A stretch of 64,000 bases of DNA from Symsagittifera roscoffensis (lineage: Eukaryota; Xenacoelomorpha; Acoela; Convolutidae), in contig NC_087066.1 of NCBI RefSeq assembly GCF_963678635.1, positions 3,908,485 to 3,972,484 of the forward strand, read 5' to 3'. The notes beneath the pieces are model-generated. The model was given only the letters and a program-made list of their open reading frames with translations, searched no databases and had not been told where the DNA came from. The position numbers and the translations under genes are program-made. Below are positions 1 through 13,759 of the stretch, piece by piece; the stretch's first letter is position 1; every line of letters starts with the position of its first letter.

Positions 1-623
1 CCTTCAACTCTGCCAGTCGCATAAATTATACATTCAATGGCGAAAAGTCACAGGATCTGAGTTATTAACTCAATCTCAAGCAGGGGCGGATCTAGGATCT
101 AAGATTTTCTCGAGGGGGGGGGGCGGATTTTCAAAAAATGTTCGAAAATTTTGCCGACCTTTTTTTTAGGTCTACCAAATTGATTTGTCGAGCTCTCCGA
201 CAGCACTGTTTTTCCCCTATTTTGGGCCAAATTTTCAGCGGCGCAGGCAAATTTATGAAAAAACAGTAAAAAAAAACCGTTTTTGGGCACTTTTTGAAAC
301 AGAAGCAACACTTGGATAGTATGTCTTCAAAAGCAAATATCAAAATATTTTTGAGAAGGCATTTTTTGAGAATTTCCGAAAACAGAGTCAAAACATTATA
401 TGTTCAAGAATTTCACAAGTTCCACTTAAATTTCATCAAAAAGCTCATTTATTTCAAAAACCATAATCAAAACATCAGAAAGTATTTTCGAAAATTGTTC
501 TGATCAATTCAAATTTTGAGCGTTTTTTCCCTTATATTCGTTTTTTTCCTTTTATCAGTCTCTGTGTGTTTTTAAGTATTGTAAAAGGAGAGTTGAGTGT
601 GAATAAGTGATTGAGTGACTGAC
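1..623. other. Intron after the transmembrane exon
   Basis: Contains the truncated family H element (81-303). The rest is A+T-rich with no recognisable exon on either strand. Confidence 0.7.
81..303. mobile_element. hAT-like element, family H (CAGGGGCGGAT), 3'-truncated
   Basis: Starts CAGGGGCGGATCTAGGAT and continues with the family body (TTTTCAAAAAATGTTCG, CAAATTTTCAGCGGCGCAGGC). It stops without the right terminus, so no target duplication can be tested. Confidence 0.8.
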
Positions 624-756
624 GCTTGGCCGGCCTTGCGGAGACAGCAGAGGAGGATGAGGAAGAGGAGGAGGACGACCACCACTGCCACTATGATGAA
701 GATGGGGGTCAGACTGGCAGCCTGGAAGTCAGTCGCTTGCGGCTCAATCGCGGGCT
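624..756 (-). CDS. Receptor exon 30: transmembrane helix and cytoplasmic start
   Basis: 133 nt, phase 1 to phase 2. It reads PAIEPQATDFQAASLTP, then the hydrophobic run IFIIVAVVVVLLLFLILL, then CCLRKAGQA, a typical stop-transfer with juxtamembrane Cys. The acceptor is GCGTTTAG and the donor GTCAGT. No later exon is seen before the left edge, so the cytoplasmic domain lies outside the window. Confidence 0.88.
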
Positions 757-3700
757 CTAAACGCAACAACAAGCTATAGAAGAAAGAAAAAGTTAGAAAC
801 AGAAGAAGAAATTCATTCGAGTCAATCGAAAAGAGGCGATTTAAAAAGAGTAGATAACGAGACCAGTTGATCTGTTATATCATTATCTTTTTTTCTCAGA
901 TTATATCAAGAGTTGATTAATCTTCGGTAGAGCGACAATTCGTGCAACCTTCATGCTATAGTTTCATGGAGTTGCGGTTTCGATTTATTGAATTTATGTT
1001 TCACATTGGTTGTTGAAATTGGTAATCACAAATTTTTTCTCATCTTTGATTGCGCGCGTACAGATAGGCAAAACCAACGAGAATTCGGCTTGAAGTCCCG
1101 TCGGCTTGATTTCCGGCACCAAAAACTTACATGTCTGGAATTACGGAAAAGAATCCCGACCAAGTATCGCCCGTTAAAAATTATTCCAGACATTTGTGTT
1201 CAATGCAATAAGTCCGAGTATTTGGCGATTAAATAAGTTTTGAAAAAAAAGCTTAATGATATATATAAAATCAACTTGATTAAAAAAGAGATTGAAGCTT
1301 TAATTCTGGTATTTGCTCTGCAAGCTAAGTGCTCACGTGTTCATTGCTTAACGTTTTGTTCACAATTCATTTTAACACTTCCTGGAAAAAATAGTTCATA
1401 CACAATATAAAAATCAGATCAAAAAACTTGTAGGTTAAATGCTCAATTTGTTAATGCGGAGGCAATCTCTAAGTACATTGCTTTATGCCAGACAAATGCC
1501 TTTGACAAATGACTTTCGTCAACCAGGCTCTTTTTCCTACCCCCCACCTGCAAATTTTTAGATTTGAAGTAACTGTTCACTTTGTCCGATTGTCGTGAAA
1601 ATTGCCATGCAGACTAATAAGGCCATGACAAACATATTTGGTCTTCATAATTAACCTTGTAAAATCACTCGTTAGAGCATAAAAATCATGTTTGAGTGAG
1701 GTGGGGGGAAAGGAAAAAGAGCAGTCAACCAGGAAGATTTAAATTTGTATGGGAAGTAGTAAGATGAAAAAGTGACCTTCTGGTTGTGTGTAGAGTCCGC
1801 TGAATCCCTGGCTCATAATGTATCTCTTTACCGGCTCCCCGTTCACCACCCCCATGTCAATCTCCCCCACAAACCAGATGGTGTAGCCAGTGTCCGGATG
1901 CAGGGGTCCATTGCAGATTCTAAAAACACACTGCTGCTAACAGTATATGATATGACGGTAATAAACTATACTGTTGGTATATCTAAGTAAGTACAATCTA
2001 TGTACACTAACTGAAAATTAAAAGAACAAGACTGCTCGTATCTGAGCAAAGCCCTGAATGTTCCGACTGCCTTTTAAGGTTTATGGAGCAGTAATAACAT
2101 TAAAAAAATTAAATGAAATAAAATAAAGAAAAAAAATTTTTTTTTTTTAAATTTGAAATTTTTTTAATGAAAATTATCCTCCCACACGCCCTATTAAGTA
2201 CAAAAGGATAGATTTCTTTCCTTGTAATAAACCAATTATGGCAAATAAGCTTCATTCAACCAATCTGGAACGATTTCTAAGACGGATTAAATCTCCGCTT
2301 ACGCGTTAATATATCGAATTATATCGCGCGTTAATTGTCCCAAATTGGTCAAAATGGCCGAAATGGCCAACTTGAAACCCTCATAACTTTACAAAAAATG
2401 ATCACAGGTGACATATCTTTTCAAATTTAAGCTCAGGACAACAAAACTTTTTGAATGATAAAAAAATTCAGTCAAAAATGGCTAGTTAAAAAGTCGAAAT
2501 TTGTTTGAAGAAAAAAAACCCACCCCGGGCACAAATATTCCGTTACTTTCGTACCGAAAGCCGGAACAATAAAAATAACTAGACTGCTCGTATCAGGGCG
2601 AAGCCTTGAATGTTCCGACTGCCTCTTAAGGTTTATGGAGCAGTAATAACAATAAGAAATTAAATGTAACAAAAAAATGAAAAAAAAAAAAAATTTTCTA
2701 AAACTTAAATTATTTTTTATGAAAATCATCCCCCTACACGCCATATAAAGTACAAAAGGATAAATTTCGCTGCTTGTAACAAATCAATTATGGCAAATAA
2801 GCTTCTTTCAACCAATTTGGAACGATTTCTCAGACGGACTAACTCTCCGCTTGCGCTTTAGTAGCGCGAAATATATCGCGCGTTAATTGTCACAAATTGG
2901 CCAAAATGGCAACCTTCAAACCCCCATAACTTTCCGAAAAACAATCACAGGTGAAATATCTTTTCAAATTTGAGCTCAGGACAACAATACCTTTCGAATG
3001 ATACAAAAAAGTTGCGTAAAAAATGGCTAGTTAAAAAGTCGAAATTTGACTGAAAAAAAACCCACCCCGAGCACAAATATTCCGTTACTTTCGTATCGAA
3101 AGTCGGAGCAATAATGTGCCAATTAAAATGTCTGTTCTCAAACTCACACGAACAGGAAAGTGATCGACCGTAGGTCGATTCTTAGCATAGTTGGCAGGCA
3201 TGTAGTTAATACCGAAGGTCATAAGATTAAACAAAATGAACAACTCACATTAGAAGGTTCAAATGCAATACAAATAACTTTTAAAAAATCTATCGAATCG
3301 TTTAGTCAGCTCCCTGATATTGCAGACCCTGATTTACGTTCTGCTGATTTGTGAAAATGAAAATTAGAATGTTTGCGGATACCTATCCTAGTATAGAACA
3401 ATATAACCCCCCCCCATAGTAGTACAAGAAGGGTCAGGTTTCCAGAAAGAACCAAACCGCTAGTTCGGACTGTTATCGTAAAAAAATTGTACAATATAAT
3501 TTTGAGTAAGATTAAAATTTTTAAGCAAAAATGTTTTCGGGTCTTTTCGGTAATCCCCCCTTGCTCGAAAGTGAAAGCTTTGCAGAAATTTTGTGGCAAA
3601 TTTGGATCGATATTACGGAGAAATGCTGGCTATCATTACTGCGAAGGCCCAAACGAAGGAATTTTATCTAATTTAGTTTCCAACAGATCCTTTCCGTGTT

Positions 3701-6700
3701 TTTTTTTTTCGTTTACTGCATATATGATCAGAAGTGATATATGATCTGCATATATGATCCAAAGGCGTTCTGAATTGCCGTTTAATTCTCCTTTTTGCAG
3801 TTTTCCGAGTTGGTTTCAGGCTCTTGCTATCCAATTTTGTAATTTTTCAATTTCATTTTTAATTTAGGGGGTATAACCGAAAAAAAAACATTTTCTTACA
3901 CAGTCACAAGAGCGACTCAACACATTATTCCACGACCAACACTCAAGTTCAAGACTAATACACAATTTACCTATCAATTACTCAATTATATAATGTCTTT
4001 TTGGTGCTTTCAAGTGCTTTGCATTTTTTCGTGAATAAATTTTGAAAAACTCTAGAAAAAAAAATAAATTAAGTTATAAATCAATGCATAAATCACTACA
4101 ATATAGGTGTACCTGGAACAGCTGTTGGGGTCTGTCTGTCCGATCAAGAGGAACCACTGATCTGTGCCCTCCTCAGTTGTCGGGGGGTAGGAGTCCATCT
4201 GGGCCAACTGGTGTGCATGCTGGTCCATGTCACGTGATGCGTACGGCTCCACGTCATCTGAACCAACAGTTTTTTTTAATTCCTCCGGCTCACAAAAAAA
4301 TTCAAAACATTATTTGAAACTCACATTGTTTTGAAATTTTCATCGCTTTATATTTCGACCAACTATAGTTTGCATTAGCTCAATTTTCATTGCTTTTAGA
4401 GCTGATTTATACGGTGATATAATAAGCGCGTAATAATAAAAATTTTGGCCATAGCGGCAGTTTTCAAACGCACTACATTTCTATGAAATGCTCCCAGCTG
4501 ATTTTGATCTTTTTAAACTTGAGCGTTGGAAATCAATACTTACTAATTGGAAAGAAAAAATTTCAAAATTTCCAACAAAAACTGTTTATTGGGTGAAAAA
4601 ACGCCTTCAATCTTGAGGGGTCGAATTCTTAATTCACGGCGGATGTTTACCAAATCGTCATACATTTGAAGACAAAAAGTACATCAGAATTACGGAACAC
4701 TTGCATAACAACAGTGGCAATCAGTTGCTGGCTTTTTTTCCTTATCCCCACATGCAAATTTTCAGTTCACATACTCCAATTGTTGCTTGAATTGGTATGC
4801 GGAACAATTAGGCTATGACAAACATATTTGATCTTTATACTTTACCTTGTAAAACCCCTCATTACTCCATAAAATTGATGCTTATGTGAGGTGGGGGAAA
4901 AGGAAAAAAAGCCCAGTTGTTATATATTGCATAACAAAGTTAATTGTCGGCTTGTTGAAATCGTAATCTTATTTTCGGCTTGTCGGCTTTCGGCTTGTCG
5001 GCCTATCGCCTTAATTCGTGTACCTGGGTAGACTGGAGGAGTCTGGTTGAAAGTGTGGTTGTTGGCTATTATGACAGCATACTGTGTGACAAAGGGGTCC
5101 CTTCCAAAGGGCAGTCCAGTGATGTTGGCCTCCAGCTGGGTGGTGATGTCCGTCACCCGATTACTCTCCTCCCACAACTCCACCGTGATGTTAGGAAGAA
5201 CCCCTACAAAATTGGATTCAAAGTGAAAATCACAGTCGGGTCTACATTTTTCTAACGTGAGAGGGGATGGTTTGTCAAACAAAAAATAATACATTTTATT
5301 TGGTGAGGGCGTCGAATTCTGGAAACATCTCAAAATTGTCATTCATAAAATCATGCACAGCTTTCATGTATTTTGTAGGAATTTTTGGATGATGATTAGG
5401 TAGAAATCCTAATTAGGGCACACCACTCTCCAGGGGCGGATCTAGGATTTTCTCGAGGGGGAAGGCGGATTTTCAAAAAAATTTTGGAAACTTTGACGAC
5501 CTTTTTTGGGTCGACCAAATTGATTTTCCCAGCTCTCCTAAAGCACTAAAAAGACGCTGTTTTGGCCAAATTTTCAGCGCCGCAGGCAAATTTAAAAAAA
5601 AACAACAGGTAAAAAAGCCGTTTTTGGGCACTTTTTGGAAAATTTTGTCAAAAAAATCGCTTTTTTTTTGGCGCGCGCTCCCCTTCAAACTTAGTATATA
5701 TTGGCGCCAAAAGTGCCTTCAAAAAATTTTAGAGTGGGTCGGCCAAAAATGGATTTTTATAAAAAGTACCAAAGGGGGGCCCTTTGGGTCGGCAGGGGGT
5801 CGAATCCCTGAGAAAAACGTTCCCTCCCCCCCAAATCCGCCCCAGCCACTCTCCTCAGTCAGATCCCTGGCAGCTTTCAACTAAACAAACCGGTGGTGAA
5901 TGTGTGCTGAAAAAGACCCATTTCAACCCCATTGACACTGGGTGTAATATTGACTGCATAGTTGACGCCCATGTCCAGGGTTGCCACAGTGATGACACAG
6001 TTGAAATCAATTTGGGTGGAATCAGTTGTTTCAGAGGACACTTCTTCACACACTTCTGTCCCAGTCAAGTTATACGAGGACTCTTCGCCTGTGTCTTCAT
6101 TCCTCACCTTAGAAATGTCATAAAACTCAAATTTAAATCCATAACAGGGAAAACTATAGCACTTGTCTGGATTTTTTAAAACTATATCCCCCTTTTGCAA
6201 GAGGGTTATACTCGTTACTAGGTATGAAACTCTCATATGCTTAACCGTTGATTTATTTCTTTATAAGGAGATATCAGTACTAGGTACCCGAGAGGGAAAG
6301 TATATAGCTAAAGAGATCCATTTGGCTTAAGTGTGTTTAAACTGAGACCATAAAATAAGTCGGAGGGAACGGACCAGCATACAAGCTGTTCAGTTCTTCT
6401 AGAAGCATTGCTTTTGTTCAATGGTAAAGATGATTGAACTTTCAAGCTAGTGATTCACTCGTTTTAATTTTTTGTAAGTTATTTTGCAACGAAATGTGTA
6501 GGTTTATTTTATTAGGAAACAGATATGTCTTTCATGAAGGGAACCAAAAGTAAATGGTGCATTTCTACTTCTAACTTTTGCTGGAAATAAAATAGCTCAT
6601 TTCATCGAAACAAAAATCACCCGAAAATTTTTTTCTCGAACTTCGTTAAGTTTAGACAAAAACTGATGAACATAAATGTGACTTAGAAGTTCACGGGAGC

Positions 6701-9700
6701 ATTAAAATTGTACATTTCGAGCCTCGAAATGGGTGATTTTATCTGAAATAATTTGATCGAAACATAAGCTAAAAATTCAAGCTAAATATATCTAATTACG
6801 CATCTTTTTTTACCCAACAAAATTTCTGAGGATTGTTTGAGACGATTATTGTTCCGAGCTTCGTAACGAAAGTAACGGAATATTTGTGCTCGGGGTTGTT
6901 TTTTTTTCTTCAGAAAAAATTTGACTTGTCAACTAGCCATTTTTGACGGAACTTTTTTATATCAATCAAAAAGTATTGTTGCCTCAAGCTTACCAACGAA
7001 AAGATATCTCACCTGTGATTTTTAAAAGTTTTTCGTCAAGCTATGAGGGTTTGAAGATTGCCATTTTGACTAATTCGGGACAATTAACGCGCGCGATATA
7101 TTTCGCGCTATTAACGCGTAAGCGGAGATTTAACCCCCCTAGAAATTGCTCCAAATTGGTTGAAGGAAGCTTATTCGTATAATTGATTTGTTACTAGGAG
7201 CAATCATTTTATTTTTGTTACATTTAATTTTTCATGTTAAAACACCGACCAAGTTATTGCAGCTTTCTATCAAACTGCCAATGCGATGCAGGAAAAACTC
7301 GACCAAAGAAACTGTAACTATTTCAATATTCCGGATTTGGATCTCCTTCAGGTTGTTTAGGATTTCCATTTCCTCGCAATCGCGCCACATTCGCTTCGAC
7401 AAAAAAACTATGCTAGACTCACATGTTTTAATATTTTGAACAAATTTTGTACAGATACCAAAATGCGTAACTTTGAAAATTTCAACAATGGACTTAACGC
7501 GAAATCCTATTAATTTTTCTTGTTAAGTAGTGGATTAGCTGCATAATTTAAAAAAAAACTACTAATCAATCTTTCAACTGAACTCTTTATCTCAGATTTG
7601 GCTGGGTAGTTTTCGAAAAAAAAAGAAAAAGATTCCAAAAAAAGATCCAAATTCAAAAAGTTGACTTTTCCTAAATTCACAAATTTTTCTCTACTAAAGC
7701 GTGGGAATTGTCTCAGATGCAGGGAAGATTTCCACGCCCTCATTTTTAGAATGAATCCTCAATAACGGCGGCTTTAGCTAGTAGTCTTCTAGAACAGTGA
7801 TGAAAATTCTTTAAAAAAATGGTAAAAATTTCAAAAAATGGATTTTTCTGATGTCCAAATCGGTTTTTCTGCAAAAAAAAAATTAAGCGAAACAGATCAC
7901 ACAGTTTGAATGAATTATCAAGCTCAGAATCAGCAGGTTAGTTTTTAAAGAAAAAAAAAAGTTTCCAAAAAACGGGCAAAATTTCAAAAATTGTACTTTT
8001 GCTATGGCTATATTTTTTTTAAAACGCAGGGCATAGCCGCTTGCGCAGGAAAGAATTTTTTCTTCCGGTTGAACTCTTACTTTCCGACTTGGCAGTTTAG
8101 TTTTTGAGAAAAGTTTAAAAAAAAGTTAACGAAAATGTCAAAAAACGGGCTTGTTTGAGGCCATAATTTTTTTCTTCCGAATTTAGGGAATAGCCGCTTG
8201 AGAAGGAGAGATCCCCCAAGGATTAGTTCTTCAGTTTAAACGTTCATCTCAGATTTATGTATTCATTATTAAAGAAAATGAACAAATTCAAAATCAAATA
8301 AGTCAAAAATTTCTCTACCGAAACTTTCGAAAGCCGTAGAACGAACGTGGTGTAAACTGAAAAGAGACTAGCAAAATATGCAGGCACATGGAATAGCAGC
8401 CAGTTTTTCCAATGACACCATTGTTTTGAAACTTGGTTTAGTAGTTTTTGGGACAAAAAAAAACGAAATTTTTGGGAAAAGTTAAAAAGTTTTCCAAAGG
8501 TTTGCAAAACAAAAACAAAAATAATTAAATCCCATACATTTTCATAACAACTATTGTTTTCAAACGGGACCAAACACTAGCCAAAAAAATACCAGCACTA
8601 TATGCTATTAAATTACCTATGCTTAAGCACGCTTAAATCTGAAGAAATTGAAATATACCAAAAGTGCCACTAATGAGCACTTTTATTTGCGACATAGTTT
8701 GGAAAAAAATTGTTCGTAATAATTCTCTACGCTTGTGTAATAAAAAAAGTCTCGCTGTTCAAAAAAATTGTTGTGAATTTTCTTTTGTCAAACTAAAAGA
8801 AACAAAATTTTTTGCATGCAGTTTGTTTTGATTGACGGCGATGACTCCTAGCTTGCGTCTTATGCATTTTAAATGCTGTTATTACTTCCCATTTTTGCAA
8901 TTTTTCACCCAATTAAATCGCTTTAAACTAAAAGAAAAAACTTTTTTTTGTGATAATGAAATCATTGTGATTGCAATTTTTTGTGCTAGTCGATGAAATT
9001 GCTATTAAAAGGTACCTGGACATGGAATGTGGTCTCTTCTGGTGGGAATGAGTCATTGAATGTGGCTTCTACAACGACTAAACCAGAATCGAATTCGGCA
9101 GACAGCTGGCCTGAAAAAGAAACACTCGTTGTAGTTAGCTCTTCTTACAGAAGAAAAGTTAATTGGATTTGGAAGATGAAATCGAGAAAACCGATTGCGG
9201 GCAAAAAATGTAATATTTCATTGACAAGAACACATCAAGAATGGGACCACTAAATTTAGAAGCTTGTAATCATTTTTACTCATCAAAATAACATCGAGGC
9301 AATTTATTGTCTTCTTTTTTGTCTAAAAAGGGCAAAAATTCAATTCAACATTGTTTTTGAATGATAGTTGCTACACGTTCAAGAGTTGAATTTCGAAAGA
9401 TTTATTAGCGAGTTAATAATGTTTCAATAGTTTTTATTAACCGTTTACAATTGCTAACTCAGTCGTTAAACTAACTTGACTTGGTGGCGAACTCTTTGAA
9501 TATGTCTGTGCTCACACTCCAGCCACTGTCCGTCATCCCAACAAACTTGATCTTGTAGTTGGACCCTGGATCCAGAGGTCCATTGCAGTATGTCTCATTC
9601 TCTGCACACGGGTACTCTTCTCCCAGAGTGATGGTCCAGTTCACTTCCGCGAACTGTCCTCCAGAAGTTGAGTTTGATTCCACGAACTCAGAAGGAGGGT

Positions 9701-12700
9701 AAGGGAGGGGGGTTGAGATGACGTAGGGTTCGAAGTCGTTTTTACTTGCAGTGGACCATGTCTCGTCTGAGCACACGAGCAATTAATCACACATTTTAAA
9801 GGCACCATAGATCCGAGGCACCTTGTCCATTATGGAAACGGTTGCTTCCGATTCCAAATTTTAGGCTTTTTGGTTATATGAAGCAAAAGTATTTCCATTA
9901 GACTCTTAGACTTAACAATTTTTGTTGAGATTGGAGCGCATGGCTGATGGACAAACTTGTTTTCGGATTTCGTCTGAATATATTTTCGTTGTCTTCAAAG
10001 AAGTGACTGTAAGCACATTCGACCTATTGTTTTAATGGAAATAACTGATTTTACTGACCAATTCTCACTTTATAATTGAACACACAAACAGAGGCGGATC
10101 TAGGATTTTCTCGAGGGGGAAAGGAGCATTTTCAAAAATTTGTCAAAAACTCTGTGGACCTTTTTTAGGTCGACCAAAATGATTTTCCGTTTTTGGGCAC
10201 TTCTTGGAAAAATTTGACCAAAAAATTGCGTTTTTGCCGCACGCGTTTTCCTTCAAAATTATTATATATTGGCGACAAAGGTGCCTTTAGAAAAAATTTA
10301 GGGTTGTTCGGCCAAAAATGGATGTCATAAAGTAATATCAAAAGGGGATCCTTTGGTTGGTGAGGGGTCGAATCCCTGGGGATGGGGGGGGGGGGGGGGG
10401 GTTTGCTTCTACCAACTTTTCCCCCTATATCCGCCCCTGAACAGAAGTTTTCTGATAAGTTTCAAGCCAGTTCATTATTATGATTATTTTTTCGTTTTTA
10501 ATGGGTTGATCATTTTTTTCAGCTCAGAATATTTTGTTCCCCGAACTTATTTTCAGTTTTTCATTCTTTTTGAATCTTCATTTGATTTCGATTCTGTTTC
10601 TCTTCTGCACTTTTGTTTTCGAGTTTTTGGCTCTGCAAATTTTAAATATTTTTGCACTGTTACTGTTCTCGTAGTATTTTTTTGTTTTACTTCTCAGGAT
10701 ACTTTTTGGTTCTGCGTTTTGAATGCTTTGTTTGTTTGCAGTTTGCATGGAATTCTACACTGCTACTAACTTGTCTGGTCCATCTGTTCATCCGTGTACC
10801 TCCTCTGTCTCCTGCTTCCATCCTCGTCCAGTGCTACCACAGTGTAATAAGAAGTGATGGAGGAGTCCACTCCGAAGGGGAGGCCAGTGATCTCGAGCAG
10901 CACTTCAGTGTATGGGTTCACAATGTCCTGGCTGGTTGTGACTTTAAACTCCGAATACTTTTCTGCAAACAACAACAAGAAACACTTTTTTTGAGAATGT
11001 GTTGTCGTTCGCTAACCATGCCACGTCAATTTCCTATAAAACTGATATTCACATTTTATCAATATTTTAACCACGGACAAAAGAATCCAATCAAAATTTT
11101 ATGAAGTCTTTTGCAAACCTTCAAAATATTACTGATCCGATTTCTAATATTTTTGTTGGACTTTGTTGATAATATTTTGTTGTCTTGCATGAAATTGGTA
11201 AGTTAAATTAAAGTTTCTTGGAACCTTCAAATTAAATACGTTTTTTATGCGTGTTATTTTTCTGGCACAGGTACTGGCTCCAGCAGGGTTTCCAAGGATA
11301 AAAACATCAAAAAAATGAACACCTGATTGAAAGATATCGTCAATGTTGTATATTGGTGCAAAGCAAAAGTCTATTTTAAAATCTGATTTTGAGATCAATC
11401 AGAGTTTTAATTTGCCTCAAAATTAGTCAGTATTTATAGTCATTATTGCTGAAAAATATATCATAAAATCGAGATATATCATTAGAAATAAGAATCTAAT
11501 TTGTTCACTTGTTCCCATTTTGGTAAATTTTACTTTCACTGCACTCGACATATATAGCATCGGCTTCATGGATAGGGTCGATTAAAAAAGAGAGAAAACT
11601 CTTTGGTTAACACATTTTGATATTTGGTTAAGACGGAACTGGTATAAACAGACAAAAAAGAATATTATCAGATTTAGTTCAACTTTGAGACATCATGGAA
11701 GTTTGTATATTTTTTCTATGTAAGTTTTACAGAAGAGTTTTCCATAATCCGGGGAAAATTTTGAAATTGTTAAGAAAAAGACATTTTTATTTTATTTTAC
11801 TGTTGTTATTTTTCAGTACAACGCGACAGAATTAGATAGAACTGGTCTCTTTTATACAAGAGTTTTTAAAAGCTCTTTATCCTGTTCCCCCACCTGCCAA
11901 TTTTTACAAGAAAATTAACCTTATCTGATTGTTATGAAATCATTATTGCGGAATGTTGCGGAATTGGATTGTTGCGGAAACGTTAGGCCATTACCAACAT
12001 GTTTGATCTTCTTGACATACGACTCGTAACAGCATAACATTGATGCTCATGCAAGTTGGCCGGGGATAAAGAAAAACAGCCTTTTAGAAACTGACGGACG
12101 GTGGATCGAACAATGGAAAGGTAAGGAAACCAAGAACTACGTAAAAGTTGTAGCAGAATCTAATCAATGGTTCAGTCTGTCATCAAATTGGCTCTTTTAA
12201 ATTTTTTACCCCAAATTCGATTTTCAATTATGAAATTTATTTTATTTTTATTTTTTGGGGGGGGGGGGGGGGGTTCCGAAAAAAGCCGTCAGATTTAGCT
12301 TTAAAACGTTAATATAGTGGGAAAACGGATAAAATCAAACCAATTCTTTTCGACGTTAAGAAAATGTTTTTGTGATAACTGCAGAAGAAAGTAAAAAATA
12401 ACTATTGCTTCCAGTAACTGATTGAATCTAATTTGTCGTTCCAGCAAAATGTTTTGACTCGACTCGAGCCTTTCTTTTATGGTGATGAGTATACGATGAA
12501 ATGCAATGTAAGAAAACATAGAAAAGAACAATCGGAACCCCACAAAATACGAGAAAGAGTCGACGAAACTACTCAAAAAAGAAACTTGAAGTTAAATCAA
12601 CTAAAACCTCTGTCTAAAAACAGAGAGCATGATTATGCTGGTAAAAATTAAAAAAAAACTCACCCGAAGGAGTGGGTATGGACACAGTCTGGCATTGGTA

Positions 12701-13725
12701 TGGTTCTTTGTTGTAGTTGGCGTACTCCACAAACAGACACACCTGGAAGTCTGGAGGAGAGGGGAGGGTCTCTCTCGACATCCAGACACACCACTGCGAG
12801 GAGCTTCCCCCACACGACTCCAGAGTGAGGGGCTGGGTGTCGTGCCGGCCACTGTCTTCCAAAGGCAGAGAGGAAATCTGAAAACGAAAAAAAAGAGTTC
12901 TTAAAAAAATTGGATCTATGATTTTTTGAAACGCGTTATCATATCGATTTATGCCATATTTGAGCAGATCTTTACCACAGATTTTAAAGAAAATAAGAGA
13001 AGACACGTGCAATTAATACACATGTAATTTGAAGTCTCAGTCTTTTTTTGTTTCATGAAGTTAGTTTTAACCAGATATAATTTCTGCGCTTTGGATAGTC
13101 TTCCATAGACATCTTCTGCCTTTTAACATCTTGTTATTTTTCAATGTTGAAATAAAGATAAATTGCTTTGCTCTAGATGAAACAAGTTTAACTTTTAGTG
13201 CAATGTTATTCGATTGATCTACTTCTAACTGCATTAGCTGGGGTGTGTAGCACAAAAACAATGTATCCTCTATCCCTGTTCATAATATGCCCCTCATTAC
13301 TGTTCCAGTGTGTGGATGTGTACCAGTTCAGCTACTGTGGCATGTTCTTCGCCTACTGCGAGACTAACGGGGACTGTTGTGAGAGTATGTGGCCCACAGA
13401 CATCAAGTGCCACTGCGACACCAAAATGAGACGATGTCTCTGTCCACAGAACGCCATGGACGGCAAGTAACTCAGAACTAGGCTCTTTTTCCTTCCCCCC
13501 CCCCCCCCACCTCACATGAGCTTCAATATATAAGTGTAACGAGTGGTTTTACGAGGTTGAGTATGAAGACCAAATATGTTTGTCGTGGCCTTATTAGTCT
13601 GTATGTAAATTTTCATAACAATCGGACAATGTGGTCTTTAAATTTAAATGTAAAAAATTGCAGGTGGGGGGGAAAGGAAAAAGAGCCCAGAACTACTAGG
13701 CTCCTCTGTTACCCCCACCCCTTCC

Positions 13726-13759
<34 letters not shown>

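Noticed and set aside
988-1236. Plus-strand open frame, and a strong minus-strand donor (ACAT|GTAAGT) near 1121
   Set aside because: No matching acceptor gives an exon with coding bias, and exons 29 and 30 join in frame without it. Composition is that of intron.
4980-5255. Plus-strand open frame opposite exon 27
   Set aside because: Antisense shadow. The minus strand holds the LPFG motif, correct splice sites and phase.
5784-6179. Plus-strand open frame of 131 codons
   Set aside because: It runs through the end of a family H element and then antisense to exon 26. Shadow of a real exon.
10353-10769. Plus-strand open frame of 138 codons starting with a Gly run
   Set aside because: It begins in the poly-G of a family H element and continues through T-rich intron. 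Low complexity, no domain.
13297-13515. Minus-strand open frame opposite the knottin-like exon
   Set aside because: The plus strand has the ordered ICK cysteine spacing and a clean stop. The minus reading has none.
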